Part shown: positions 32,679 through 42,897 of the stretch, one piece after another | How positions within the stretch are numbered: the first letter of the stretch is position 1 | Layout: each line of letters opens with the position of its first letter | DNA from: Clostridia bacterium | GTDB lineage: Bacteria; Bacillota; Clostridia; Christensenellales; Borkfalkiaceae | Length of the DNA: 46,660 nucleotides | Assembly (NCBI GenBank): GCA_017623605.1 | Contig: JAGAOR010000008.1 | Location: 1-46,660, forward strand | Direction of reading: 5' to 3' | Program-made: the position numbers and the translations under genes | Notes under the pieces: model-generated | What the model was told of the DNA's origin: nothing | The model's database searches: none | The model's input: the letters and a program-made list of their open reading frames with translations, nothing else

Positions 32679-35600
32679 ATGAAGAACAAGAAGAGTTTAT
32701 TGCTTTGCCTTTGCGCGGCGATGATGTTTTCGAGTTTTGCGGCGGTAGCGACGAGTTGTGGTTCAAACGAAGAAGAATCGAGCAGCAACGGTCCCAGCAC
32801 TTACGGCGAGAACGGCGATTACTATTTCGATTCGGCAAGCGGCGAACAGTTATTAACTCTGCTGAACGGTAACCTTACCCTTAAGGTTGGTTCGGAAACC
32901 AAAGTTGGTACGTACGAATACAACGGGCAAACGATGACCATTCAGTTTACGGGAGACACGCAGGCAACTGCGGTTACTTACGACGGGAACGCTTTGTCTT
33001 TCACCTACGACGGAACGGCTTATACTTTCTTAAAGAAAGTGAATTATACTGTTTCCTTTGATACCAATGGTGGCAGCTTGGTGGAAAGCGCGTCTGTTGT
33101 GAACGGTAAGACGGTGGCGAAGCCCACGGCTACGCCTACGAAGTCGGGACAATCGTTCGTTGGTTGGTATGCGGACAACACGTATAAAACCGTTTACGAT
33201 TTCTCTACGCCTGTTACGGGTAACGTAACCGTTTACGCGCGTTTTGTGGAGACGGACGCGACGGCGAACGTTTACGAGGTTGAATTGTACGTTGACGGCG
33301 AATTGCTTGATACGGTGCAAACGGTGAACGAAATCGCATACGCATTGCCTACTCCTAAAAAAGCGGGCGCGACGTTTGCAGGTTGGTGGACGAGTGATTA
33401 CGAGGACGCGACCAAATTAACGGCGAAATACGACGAAACGGCTTTGGCGCAAAACACCAAGCTTTATGCGGTTTGGCAAAGCGACGCTCCGCTCGTATCC
33501 GTTACGAATACGGGTATTAGCTGGACGGTTGGCGGCGTAACCAATACATATAAAGTGGAGATCACCGCTCCCGGTGCGACGGAGGCGGAAGTCTTTACGC
33601 CCGTTACACCTTCGCAGGCGTATGATTTTGCAAGCAAGGCGGAAGGTGATTACGTAATCAAGGTTACGGTAAACGGTGCGGCTTCGACGACGGCATATTA
33701 TAAAAATAAGGCCTTGGCGAAAGTTTCCATCTTTACGGTAAACGGAAACGTCCTGTCTTGGAACGAGGTTGAAGGTGCGACGGATTATTTAATTACCGTT
33801 GATTGCGCAGGCGACAATCACACGCACGTGAGCGAATACGTATCCACGAAAGGCGAAAGCGAAACGCCCGTTGCAAGTTTTGATTTCACGGCTTGCGATA
33901 TGAAAGAGGGCGGTCTTAAATTCAAGGTAAAAGCGGTTGCCGACGGTTTCGTTGCGTCCGTATCGGAGGAATACGTTATCGAAAGAAACCTTTTGAACGT
34001 TGAAAACGTAACGGTGGACGCAGTGGCGGAAACGTTAAGCTGGTCTGCGGTTGAAAACGTTGAAAAATATATCGTAGACATCAACGGAACGGAATACGAA
34101 ATAGCTGGCGATAAGACGAGTATGTCGCTCAATTTCTTGCCGTTCTCGAAAGACGCTTATACGATTAAAATAACGCCCGTTGCATTCGGTTACAATTCTC
34201 CGAACGTTACGCAAACGACGGCGTTTAACAAAGCGACGATGGCAACGCCTACGAACGTAAAACTCAACGCTTCGACGATTACTTGGGATGCGGTTGCAAG
34301 CGCGGCTAAATATATCGTAAAAATCGACGGTACGGAATACGAAACGGAAACGAACAGCTTCGTGTTGACGAGCGATCATTACACGGCGGATCAAAAATCT
34401 TGTACGATTGAGATCAAAGCGGTAGCACCCCTTGGCGCAGTATCCGATTCTCAATATTCTGCTGCAGTAACGATAAGCTTCGGTGCGATGGCGGATTCGC
34501 TCGTTTACGAAAAAGGCAAAGTGGTTTGGGAGCCCGTTATCAACGTAACCAAATACGAAGTTAAGATCAACGACGGCGACGCGGTAGAAGTAGCGGCGAC
34601 GTCGAACGATTACGCGATTACGTTTACGCAAGCAGGCGCAAACACCATCAGCGTACGTTGCTATAACACCGACAACGAACCCTCCGCTTGGGTAAGTATT
34701 GACGTAAACGTATACGAAATTACGTTCAACACGGGCGTTGGCGAAAAGGTCGATACCATATACAAAGCGAAAGGCGATATTATCACGCCTGCTCAAACGA
34801 CGGCGAAAGGCTACGAGTTTGCAGGTTGGTATTCCGCGCCTACGAACGGTATTTTGTTCGTACCTGGAACGGCGTTCACGGGCGAAGCGGATACGACGCT
34901 TTACGCAACGTGGAATGCAAAGAAATACACCATTACGTATATCGTAGAGGGTGCAAACGCATTCACAGACACCAAGGAAATTGAATTTGGCAATGAATTC
35001 ACCTTACCCGATATGTCTGGCGACGAAACGAGTGAAATCTTCTTCGGCGGTTGGTGGACGGAACGTAATGGACAAGGTCGTCAATACACGGACGAAAACG
35101 GCGAAAGCATTCTTCCTTGGAACGACGACGCTCCCGTTACCGTTTACGCGAGCTTCGTACAGCTTCTTCAATATAAAGAAGTGAAAGGAAGCATTTCCAA
35201 AGAAGACGGTTATGCGGTATCGGCAGGTCGCGACATCGGTAGTGTTGAAACGGTTACGATTCCTGCAATGTATAACGGTAAGAAAGTCGTTCAAGTTTCT
35301 TCGAACGCATTCGCAAACTGTTCCAAGCTTAAAACCGTCAACATTCCCGATACGGTTGAATTGATCGACTTTGGTACGGGTGGTAATGCCGGTACGGGTT
35401 CGGCGTTCTTCTATTGCAATAAATTGGAAAGAGTGAACGTTTATAAAACGGAAGGCAAACATCAAAGGGTTTATAGCTCTGAAGACGGCGCGATTATTTA
35501 TAACGACGAAACGGAAGGCACGGTATCCCTCGTATTCGTTCCTTACGGTAAGACGGGCAAATTTAGAGTACCCGACGGCGTAACGACGATCGGAACGAAC

Positions 35601-38600
35601 GTATTTAGAAGCTCGCTGATTGAAAGCTACGTGATCCCCGCGTCGGTAACGACGATCGAGGCTAACGCGTTCTATTACGCAAGAGCCACGGAATACGAAT
35701 TCCTTGAAGCAGAAGAGGGCGAAACGGAAAAACCGCTTAAGATCGCAAATTTGGCGTTCCAAGGCATCTACGCTACGTCGCTTACGTTACCTGCGCGTGT
35801 AACCGAAATGAATTTGGACAGATCGAGCACGAGCACGGGCTACGTATTTGAATCCGCAAATATAACGGAAATCAACATTTCTGGTACGTATTCGGGCGCG
35901 ATATACAGCTCGAAAGGCGGTATGCTTTGTAATGCTGCGGGCGATACGATCGTACATTGCTTGTCTTCGGCAACTTCCGTTACGATTCCCAGCGGTGTAA
36001 CGAAAATCGGTAAGGAAGCGTTCTACAATTGCAATAAGCTCACGTCGGTAACGATTCCCGGCTATATCACGGATATTGCAGAGAAAGCGTTCTACGATTG
36101 TGATAACATTGCTACGCTTATCTTCGAGGGGAACAACGGCGGTAACCCGATCAATATCGGCAAAGAAGCGTTCTACGGTTTGGAATATCTCCGCGAAGTA
36201 ACGCTCCCTGCAAACACGGGCGAGGTAGCGCAATACGCGTTCGGCGGTTGCACGCGTTTGAGAACGGTAACGCTTAACGTAACGAATAAGGATATGAAGC
36301 TTGCGAACGCGGCGTTTGCAACGAGCGACGCAATGTACACGGTAGATACGTTAACGATCGGAAAGGACGTTCCTCTGTTTAATATCAACGGCGTATTCGG
36401 TTCGGCTGCGCTTGTAAAAGTAACGCTTGTCGAAGGAAACACGAGCTTCAAGGAAGGCACAAAAGGTACGGCGGACGAGGGCGTATTGTTCAATCACGAT
36501 ATGACCAAGCTCGTTTACTATCCGATCACCAAGACGGGCGATTATAAGATTCCCGATTCGGTTACGGAAATTTCGGGCGGCGTATTTATGGGTAAGACGC
36601 TCAAAAATCTTACGATCAGTGCAAACGTTACGAAGATTGAAACGTCTGCTTTTGAAGATTGTACGTTCCTTGAAAAGATCGTTTTTGAAGATCCCACTGG
36701 AACGGAAGCGGCTAAAGCGTTGGAAATTGGCAACCGTGCGTTCGCGGGTTGTACGAGTCTCGTAGAGGTTAAGTTGCCTACACGTCTCGACGTGCTCGGC
36801 GAGGCAGTCTTTGCGGATTGTATTAAACTCGTCGGCGACAAAGCTACGAAAACGTTCACGATCCCCGAGGGTGTTAAAACGCTTGGCAAGAACGCGTTTA
36901 TCCACTGTGCGAGCTTGGTAAAAGTCGTTATTCCTTCGACGGTTGAAGCGATTGCAATGACGTCCAAATCGGCAACTGTTAATGGTGAGAAGAATGTGGC
37001 AACGTCGTATCTCGAGCTCTTCACGCTTTGCTCTTCGCTTGAAACGATTGAAGTTTCGGCAGATAATAAATACTATGCAAGCGTTAACGGCGTACTCTAC
37101 GGAAAGACGGACGTAGACGGAAAGGCGGAAACGCCGAGTGAGATCACCGATCTCCTTCTTGTTCCCGAAGCGAATAAGCCTGCCGATGGTAAGCTGATTG
37201 TTCCTGCAAAGGTTACCAAGGTTTACAGCTATGCCGTAAATAGAACGAAATACGTAACGAGCTTTGAATTTGCAGCTCCCGTAGCGGCGACGGACGGCGC
37301 AAGCGGAACGACGGCTACGGCGGCAACTCCCGTTGAGTTCTATACCTACGCGTTCTTCAATACGGAAGGTCTTACGTCGGTGAAATTCCCGAGCGGAACG
37401 GCAACCATTCCCACTTCTGTCATCGGTTCTGGTACGACGCTTGGTAGAAGCGGTGCGGGCAGTACTCTTGCGACGGCGACCAATTCTGGAATCCCGTCAT
37501 CTGGCTCTACGCCTGACGTCGCGTACGTTTGGATTCCCAATACTGTTTCTGAAATTAAAGGTTCTGCATTCTATAAATGTAGCTCACTTGCAGATGTTGA
37601 CTTTGAAAAGGGTAATGATACGAATGAATTGAAGTTCACAAAGACTTCTACTTCTAATAGTTATGGAACGTTCTTCCGTACTGCGTTTAGGGAAATTGAA
37701 TTGCCAAAGAGAACGTCGTTTATCGGTAGAGAAACGTTTAATGAAACGCTTTTGACGTCAATCAACATCCCTGCAAACGTAACGACGATTGATCAATATG
37801 CATTCCTTCATAATATGTATCTTACGACGGTTACGTTCGGTAAAGAAGCGGGTGCAGGTGCCGTTAAATTGACTTCGCTTGGCAAGTATACGTTCTGGAA
37901 GTGTTTCACGTTGAGCGAAATCGAATTGCCTGATTCTCTTGAAACGCTCGGCTCGAACGCGTTTATGCTTTGTCGTTCGCTTGAATCGATCGTTATCCCT
38001 GAAAAAGTTACGGTTATCGATAGTAATACGTTTAATTATTGCGAATCGCTCAGCAGCATAACGATTGAAGGTAAGCTTACGAAGATTGGTAACTATGCTT
38101 TCCAATACACCGCGATTACGGAATTTACCATTCCTGCAACCGTTACTGAAATCGGTATAGGTGCGTTTACGGGTTGTCGTGATTTGGTTGAGTTGCGTTT
38201 TGCTGTTAATGACGAAACGAAGGTGGCTGCGTTGAACAAGATTGGTAACAACGCGTTCAACGATACGGGTATTCAAACGTTTACGTTACCTGCAACGGCA
38301 GGCGGTATCACGCTCGGCACGTATCTGTTCAAGTATTGTCCGAACCTTACGACAGTGAACTTGACGGATAAGATTTCTAACCTCACGAACGTATTGGCGG
38401 GTGCTCCTAACCTTACGACGGTTACCGTACCTACGGGCAATACGAATTTCGAAGTGGAGGATACCGTTCTCTATAACGAGAATAAAGACGCGATCCGCGT
38501 GATTTACAATACGCCCGAAATGCAAAACGGCGTTTACGAAATCGCGGCTGGTATCAAAGAAATTCCGAACGGCGCGTTCAAAGGCGTAACGGATTTGAAG

Positions 38601-41600
38601 AAGATTATCATTCCTGCGTCCGTTGAAAAGATTGGACAACACGCATTCCAAGGCTGTACGTCACTCGTAGAAGTTGAGTTCAAGAGCGGCTCGAATCTGA
38701 CAACATTGGATTTCTATACGTTTGATTCCTGTAAGAACCTTACCACGATCAACTTGCCCGAATCGATTACGCGTATCAACGATTACGTATTCCGTAATTG
38801 CGTATCGCTTGCAAAAATCACGCTTCCGGCAGAGCTGCAGTATATTGGTAGCTACACCTTCTCGGCGTGTGGCTTAACGGAAATCACCATTCCCGGAACG
38901 GTTGAGCTCGGTAGCGAGGCGACGTTCCAAGGCTGTGAGGCTCTTTTGAAGGTTACCTTAGAGGAAGGCTTTGAAACGTTGGGCGCAGGTTCGTTTGATG
39001 GTTGTATCAATCTTTCGACCATTAAGTTCCCTTCGACGCTGAAAGGCGTTACGATGAGCGCGTTCTCTAATACGGGCGTAAAAGCACTCGACTTCTCGCA
39101 ATTTGGCGAAGATTTCATAATTGATATGAATGCGTTTACGGGTTGTAGAAATCTTGAAAGCGTAGTTCTTCCCAAGGGAATTAAAAAGATTACGAGCGCG
39201 TTTAGTAAATGCCCTAAGCTTGCATATATCAACGGAAACACGGTTGCGGGCGTTATCGATACGCTTCCTAATTCGATTGAAGAATTTGGTACGAACGCAT
39301 TCCAAGGCTGCAACGCTTTGATCGAAGTAAAGATCCCCAGAAACGTGGAAATGTTGGGTGATACCTCCTTCGGCGGTGGCTTTACGACGAACACGTATGC
39401 TTATACGTTCGATAGCTGTGAAAACTTGGAAAGAGTTATTCTTCCGAACAATCTTCGTTATATCGGTTATGCGGCATTCTCCTATTGTCCGAAGCTTAAA
39501 GAAGTCGTTGGTTTGGAAAACGTAATTTCGATCAACGGAAATGCATTTATCGATTGCGTTTCACTCGTTGGATCTATTCCCGAGGGTGGGACGGAGCCCG
39601 TCGTGAACTTAGCTTCTGCTCAAAATATTGGTAAGTCGGCTTTCCAAGGTTGCGTTAACATCAAGACGTTGTTAGCTTCTGTAGCGCAATCTATCACCGA
39701 TCACGCGTTTGCTGACTGTACGAGCCTTGCAACCGTAGACATCGGTAACGATCTTAAGCTTCTTACGGCGTATTTGTTTGAGAACTGTACGTCCTTGAAG
39801 ACGGTTAAGATTCCCGATACGGTAACGCTTATGAATACGGGCGTATTTATGGGTAGCGGTATTGAAACGATTACCATTCCTGCGGGCTATACCCGTTTGA
39901 ATATGGACAGTATCTTTGAAAACTGCGCAAACCTCAAAGAAGTTGTCTTCGCGGGCGACGTGTTTGCAATCGGTGGTCCTGGCGAACGTTCCGGACAGAC
40001 CAAGAACATCTTTAAGGGCTGTACCTCGCTTAAGAGTATTACCTTACCTAACACCTTGCTTCTTCTCGGTGACGGCGTATTTGAAGGTAGCGGTCTTGAA
40101 AGCATTGAAATTCCTGAATTGGTTTCCAGCATCAGCGGTACGGCGTTTGCGGATTGCGCAAGCCTCACCGAGATCAAAGTGAACGAGAATAACTCGTTCT
40201 ACAAGGCGCAAGCGGGCGCGCTTTACAGCGCAAGCGGATCTCTCGTTTGCTATCCTGCGGGCTTAGCTTACGGCGACGGTACGTTGGTTGTCAATGCAGA
40301 TACAAAACTCGTTGGCTCGGCTTTGAGAGGCGTTAACATCACCAAAGTGATCGTAGAAGAGGGCGTTACGAAAATCCCTGCTGCGATGTTTAGCGGTATG
40401 ACCAACCTCCAAGAGGTGCAGTTACCTACAACGCTTACCGAGATTGGAGCTAACGCGTTCGCAAACTGCGTCAACCTTACGACGATTTCCATTCCCGATA
40501 GCGTAACAACGATTGGTAGCTATGCATTCCAAAACACGACGGCACTTCAATCCGTTTCCATTAACGGTGTAACGTCGCTTGGAACGTATGCGTTCCAGAA
40601 TTCGGGTATCACGGCAATCACCTTGCCTGCGGCGATCACGGCTATCCCGAATTACGCGTTCGACGGCACGGCAAATCTTCAAACGGTAACGCTTCAGGGC
40701 GAGCTTACCTCGATCGGACAATATGCGTTCCGTAACAGCGGTGTGCTTTCCCTTGCTGTAACCGACGCGTTGACGAAGATTGATAAATACGCTTTCCAAG
40801 GTTCTATGATTTCTTCGTTTGAAATGCCTGATTCTGTTACGAGCGTAAGCGATTATGCGTTTGAAAATTGTACGAATCTTCAAACGTTGAGATTGTCTGC
40901 TGGTATGACGAATTGGTCGTACTATCTTACGTATCCTACTAGTTCGTCTGTAACGGCAATTAAAGGTGTTTTCAAAGGTTGTACGAGCTTGACGAATTTG
41001 ACGATCCCCGAGGGTATCACCGATATAGGTCAAGAAATGTTTATGAACTGTACGGGCTTGCAAAGCGTTACGCTTCCCGCTTCGTTGAGAAACTTGGCGT
41101 ATGTTCAACCTGTAACGGTGGCACTTGCGGATTCGAACAACAGTTCTGCGTTTGAGGGTTGTACGAGCTTGCAAACGGTAACCTTCAGCGGCAACAATTT
41201 GGAGATCATCGGTCAAAAGGCGTTCGCTGGTTGTACGAGTTTGCAAACGATTTCGCTTCCCGATTCCGTGAAAGTTATTTCGAGATACGTGTTTAACGAC
41301 TGTACGAGCCTGCAATCTGTCGAATTGTCTGAAAATCTTCTTATGATCGGTCAAGACGCGTTCGCTGGTTGTACGTCCGTTACGGAAATCGTTATCCCCA
41401 AGGGTGTAAAACTTAGCAACTTCGTATTCTCCGGTTGGACGGCTGAACAAACGATCAAGTTTGAAGATTCCGCTTACACGGTAGCTTGGATGGGTGCTGA
41501 CAGTAGCCACAATACGAACATTTGGTTCGTAAACGATCATAACATTCACAGCGGCGTTTATATGGACGCGGTGATCGAGTATGATTACGTTGCTCCCTCC

Positions 41601-41618
41601 GTTGGCGGCGATGAATAA
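32679..41618 (+). CDS. Giant surface lipoprotein with InlB-type, Fn3-like and BspA leucine-rich repeats
   Basis: 2,979 residues. Signal peptide 1-26 ends in a lipobox-like ATSC with Cys27, so the protein should be lipid-anchored outside the membrane. Order: a short unique domain (about 30-120); two InlB B-repeat/Flg_new domains (about 121-193 and 200-267, ending VTVYARF and KLYAVWQ); about four Fn3-like modules (270-678, each with LSW-x-x-VE-x-x-x-KY); two more InlB-type domains (679-828); then BspA-type LRR_5 repeats (about 831-2908, consensus GCTSL-x5-LP-x5-IG-x2-AF) that by length make roughly 80-90 units. A short tail YDYVAPSVGGDE has no LPXTG. BspA proteins bind host or other cells' surface molecules. 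Own promoter, long leader and terminator. Confidence 0.93.
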   Translation: MKNKKSLLLCLCAAMMFSSFAAVATSCGSNEEESSSNGPSTYGENGDYYFDSASGEQLLTLLNGNLTLKVGSETKVGTYEYNGQTMTIQFTGDTQATAVTYDGNALSFTYDGTAYTFLKKVNYTVSFDTNGGSLVESASVVNGKTVAKPTATPTKSGQSFVGWYADNTYKTVYDFSTPVTGNVTVYARFVETDATANVYEVELYVDGELLDTVQTVNEIAYALPTPKKAGATFAGWWTSDYEDATKLTAKYDETALAQNTKLYAVWQSDAPLVSVTNTGISWTVGGVTNTYKVEITAPGATEAEVFTPVTPSQAYDFASKAEGDYVIKVTVNGAASTTAYYKNKALAKVSIFTVNGNVLSWNEVEGATDYLITVDCAGDNHTHVSEYVSTKGESETPVASFDFTACDMKEGGLKFKVKAVADGFVASVSEEYVIERNLLNVENVTVDAVAETLSWSAVENVEKYIVDINGTEYEIAGDKTSMSLNFLPFSKDAYTIKITPVAFGYNSPNVTQTTAFNKATMATPTNVKLNASTITWDAVASAAKYIVKIDGTEYETETNSFVLTSDHYTADQKSCTIEIKAVAPLGAVSDSQYSAAVTISFGAMADSLVYEKGKVVWEPVINVTKYEVKINDGDAVEVAATSNDYAITFTQAGANTISVRCYNTDNEPSAWVSIDVNVYEITFNTGVGEKVDTIYKAKGDIITPAQTTAKGYEFAGWYSAPTNGILFVPGTAFTGEADTTLYATWNAKKYTITYIVEGANAFTDTKEIEFGNEFTLPDMSGDETSEIFFGGWWTERNGQGRQYTDENGESILPWNDDAPVTVYASFVQLLQYKEVKGSISKEDGYAVSAGRDIGSVETVTIPAMYNGKKVVQVSSNAFANCSKLKTVNIPDTVELIDFGTGGNAGTGSAFFYCNKLERVNVYKTEGKHQRVYSSEDGAIIYNDETEGTVSLVFVPYGKTGKFRVPDGVTTIGTNVFRSSLIESYVIPASVTTIEANAFYYARATEYEFLEAEEGETEKPLKIANLAFQGIYATSLTLPARVTEMNLDRSSTSTGYVFESANITEINISGTYSGAIYSSKGGMLCNAAGDTIVHCLSSATSVTIPSGVTKIGKEAFYNCNKLTSVTIPGYITDIAEKAFYDCDNIATLIFEGNNGGNPINIGKEAFYGLEYLREVTLPANTGEVAQYAFGGCTRLRTVTLNVTNKDMKLANAAFATSDAMYTVDTLTIGKDVPLFNINGVFGSAALVKVTLVEGNTSFKEGTKGTADEGVLFNHDMTKLVYYPITKTGDYKIPDSVTEISGGVFMGKTLKNLTISANVTKIETSAFEDCTFLEKIVFEDPTGTEAAKALEIGNRAFAGCTSLVEVKLPTRLDVLGEAVFADCIKLVGDKATKTFTIPEGVKTLGKNAFIHCASLVKVVIPSTVEAIAMTSKSATVNGEKNVATSYLELFTLCSSLETIEVSADNKYYASVNGVLYGKTDVDGKAETPSEITDLLLVPEANKPADGKLIVPAKVTKVYSYAVNRTKYVTSFEFAAPVAATDGASGTTATAATPVEFYTYAFFNTEGLTSVKFPSGTATIPTSVIGSGTTLGRSGAGSTLATATNSGIPSSGSTPDVAYVWIPNTVSEIKGSAFYKCSSLADVDFEKGNDTNELKFTKTSTSNSYGTFFRTAFREIELPKRTSFIGRETFNETLLTSINIPANVTTIDQYAFLHNMYLTTVTFGKEAGAGAVKLTSLGKYTFWKCFTLSEIELPDSLETLGSNAFMLCRSLESIVIPEKVTVIDSNTFNYCESLSSITIEGKLTKIGNYAFQYTAITEFTIPATVTEIGIGAFTGCRDLVELRFAVNDETKVAALNKIGNNAFNDTGIQTFTLPATAGGITLGTYLFKYCPNLTTVNLTDKISNLTNVLAGAPNLTTVTVPTGNTNFEVEDTVLYNENKDAIRVIYNTPEMQNGVYEIAAGIKEIPNGAFKGVTDLKKIIIPASVEKIGQHAFQGCTSLVEVEFKSGSNLTTLDFYTFDSCKNLTTINLPESITRINDYVFRNCVSLAKITLPAELQYIGSYTFSACGLTEITIPGTVELGSEATFQGCEALLKVTLEEGFETLGAGSFDGCINLSTIKFPSTLKGVTMSAFSNTGVKALDFSQFGEDFIIDMNAFTGCRNLESVVLPKGIKKITSAFSKCPKLAYINGNTVAGVIDTLPNSIEEFGTNAFQGCNALIEVKIPRNVEMLGDTSFGGGFTTNTYAYTFDSCENLERVILPNNLRYIGYAAFSYCPKLKEVVGLENVISINGNAFIDCVSLVGSIPEGGTEPVVNLASAQNIGKSAFQGCVNIKTLLASVAQSITDHAFADCTSLATVDIGNDLKLLTAYLFENCTSLKTVKIPDTVTLMNTGVFMGSGIETITIPAGYTRLNMDSIFENCANLKEVVFAGDVFAIGGPGERSGQTKNIFKGCTSLKSITLPNTLLLLGDGVFEGSGLESIEIPELVSSISGTAFADCASLTEIKVNENNSFYKAQAGALYSASGSLVCYPAGLAYGDGTLVVNADTKLVGSALRGVNITKVIVEEGVTKIPAAMFSGMTNLQEVQLPTTLTEIGANAFANCVNLTTISIPDSVTTIGSYAFQNTTALQSVSINGVTSLGTYAFQNSGITAITLPAAITAIPNYAFDGTANLQTVTLQGELTSIGQYAFRNSGVLSLAVTDALTKIDKYAFQGSMISSFEMPDSVTSVSDYAFENCTNLQTLRLSAGMTNWSYYLTYPTSSSVTAIKGVFKGCTSLTNLTIPEGITDIGQEMFMNCTGLQSVTLPASLRNLAYVQPVTVALADSNNSSAFEGCTSLQTVTFSGNNLEIIGQKAFAGCTSLQTISLPDSVKVISRYVFNDCTSLQSVELSENLLMIGQDAFAGCTSVTEIVIPKGVKLSNFVFSGWTAEQTIKFEDSAYTVAWMGADSSHNTNIWFVNDHNIHSGVYMDAVIEYDYVAPSVGGDE
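35170..41400 (+). repeat. BspA-type leucine-rich repeat array, interrupted by GVLY-type modules
   Basis: About 2,070 residues of ~23-residue LRR_5 units. Six non-LRR segments interrupt it, near 35460, 35880, 36430, 37050, 38430 and 40180, each with an N-x-x-Y/F-x-x-x-x-G-x-L/I-Y pattern and a following Y-P type strand. Late units are near-identical in DNA, for example GGTTGTACGAGC at 40977, 41158 and 41229 (last with AGT). Confidence 0.85.
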
Positions 41619-41690
41619 TTGTTAAAATAATACACCAATAGAAGCTATAAAAACAGATTGGTAAGAACATTAACAATTAAATAGGTTTAG

Positions 41691-41735
41691 CTATCGCAGA
41701 ATTGTGAAAATTTCCAATTCTGCGATAGTTTTTTT
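41691..41735 (+). terminator. Terminator after the giant lipoprotein gene
   Basis: Perfect 14-bp stem CTATCGCAGAATTG / CAATTCTGCGATAG, 10-nt loop, long T-run. It separates the giant gene from the MoxR operon. Confidence 0.93.
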
Positions 41736-41755
41736 ATTTTTTAGGCGAGAAACTA

Positions 41756-41784
41756 TTTACTTTTTCGACAAGATATGATATAAT
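41756..41784 (+). promoter_or_regulatory. Promoter of the MoxR/DUF58/BatA operon
   Basis: TTTACT (41756-41761), 17-bp spacer, perfect TATAAT (41779-41784) with extended TGA; predicted +1 near 41791. Confidence 0.8.
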
Positions 41785-41846
41785 AAATTGGTTGTAATAA
41801 TGAGTTATAGCGACCTGTTGGTTAAATTTTGAAAAGGAGGTTTTTT

Positions 41847-42869
41847 ATGGCAGGTGAATTGTTTAAAAAATACTATTCACGATTGGCAAAAGAGGGCGTT
41901 TTAAAGTCTGTTTTGTGCGGATTGATTTGCGGCTTTGCCGTCGCGTTTGTCATTTCGGCTATTTTTTGGCTCACGGGCGTGAAATTGTTTTGGATTTCTA
42001 TTCTTTCTTGGGTTGCCGTGTCTGCTGCCGTTGCCGCTTTGTTATATTTTAAAAAATTCAAACCGACAACGAAAGCAATTGCAATGCGCGTAGACGAACT
42101 TGGTTTAGAAGAAAGAGTTTTAACTATGACCGAATTAGAGGGCGACGAATCCTACATAGCGATGCGTCAACGAGAGGACGCAATTTCCGCGCTTTCGACA
42201 GTCAACGCGGGACTTTTGACGATTATCGTGTCCGTTCCCTTGATTGTCGCGACGTGTGTTTCTGCTGTTTTCGGCGTGGGTATGACGACGATTTCTGCGC
42301 TCGCTTCTGCCGGTGTGATTAAAAGCGGTAAGGATATTATCGAAGAAGTAACGAAAGAGCCGACAAAAACTTTCGAGCTTACTTATGAAGCGTTGGAAGG
42401 CGGCATTATCGAGGGTGAGCTTTTCCAAGTCGTGGACGAGGGGGAGGACGGCACGCCCGTGTTGGCGGTTGCTGACGACGAATGGGTATTCGTGGCTTGG
42501 TCGGACGGAAACGAAGATCCGTACAGAACGGATTTGAACGTTACAGAGAATATGGAAATTTTTGCAACGTTCCAACAGCTCTCCGAGGGTGATGAGGGCG
42601 ACGGCGACGAGGGGGCTGGCGACGGCGACGGTATGAAACCCGATAAACCCGGGCAAGGTGAAAACAAAGAAAACGGACCTCCCAAACCTGGCGATGGCGC
42701 AGGCGGTAAATACGAGCCCGTCAATCAGATTATCGACGGTAAGGTTTATTATGGTGACGAATACGAGGACGCCTTTGAAGAAGTTATGAGCAGCATTGCT
42801 CAAAGTGGCGATTTACCCAAGGAATTAAAAGAGTTTATCGAGAATTATTTCGGCTCGATTGCAGATTAA
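41847..42869 (+). CDS. Membrane protein of MoxR operon with extracytoplasmic repeat domain (DUF4175/BatX-like)
   Basis: 340 residues. Two N-terminal membrane helices (about 21-43, 47-68) and a cytoplasmic stretch resembling DUF4175 (AIAMRVDELGLEERVLTMTEL, 77-97). A third hydrophobic segment follows (about 122-156). Then an outside region: an InlB/bacterial-repeat-like domain (176-243, with FVAWSDGNEDPYRTDLNV and EIFATFQ), an Asp/Gly/Pro/Lys linker (246-288), and a C-terminal helical part ending ELKEFIENYFGSIAD. The ATG has AAGGAGG just upstream; an in-frame ATG at 41829 lacks one. It heads the operon. The InlB-like domain repeats the fold of the giant lipoprotein next door. Role inferred as a scaffold for the MoxR/Bat complex. 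Confidence 0.78.
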   Translation: MAGELFKKYYSRLAKEGVLKSVLCGLICGFAVAFVISAIFWLTGVKLFWISILSWVAVSAAVAALLYFKKFKPTTKAIAMRVDELGLEERVLTMTELEGDESYIAMRQREDAISALSTVNAGLLTIIVSVPLIVATCVSAVFGVGMTTISALASAGVIKSGKDIIEEVTKEPTKTFELTYEALEGGIIEGELFQVVDEGEDGTPVLAVADDEWVFVAWSDGNEDPYRTDLNVTENMEIFATFQQLSEGDEGDGDEGAGDGDGMKPDKPGQGENKENGPPKPGDGAGGKYEPVNQIIDGKVYYGDEYEDAFEEVMSSIAQSGDLPKELKEFIENYFGSIAD

Positions 42870-42897
42870 AAAATAAATTTAAGAAGGAATAAATATT

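Noticed and set aside
40422-41549. Long open frame antisense to the LRR array (and others at 34035, 35004, 1516)
   Set aside because: Shadows of repetitive coding sequence; Arg-rich low-quality products without signals.
32679-41618. Possible sortase-anchored (LPXTG) protein
   Set aside because: The C-terminus lacks LPXTG, a hydrophobic segment and a basic tail; the N-terminal Cys27 supports lipid anchoring instead.
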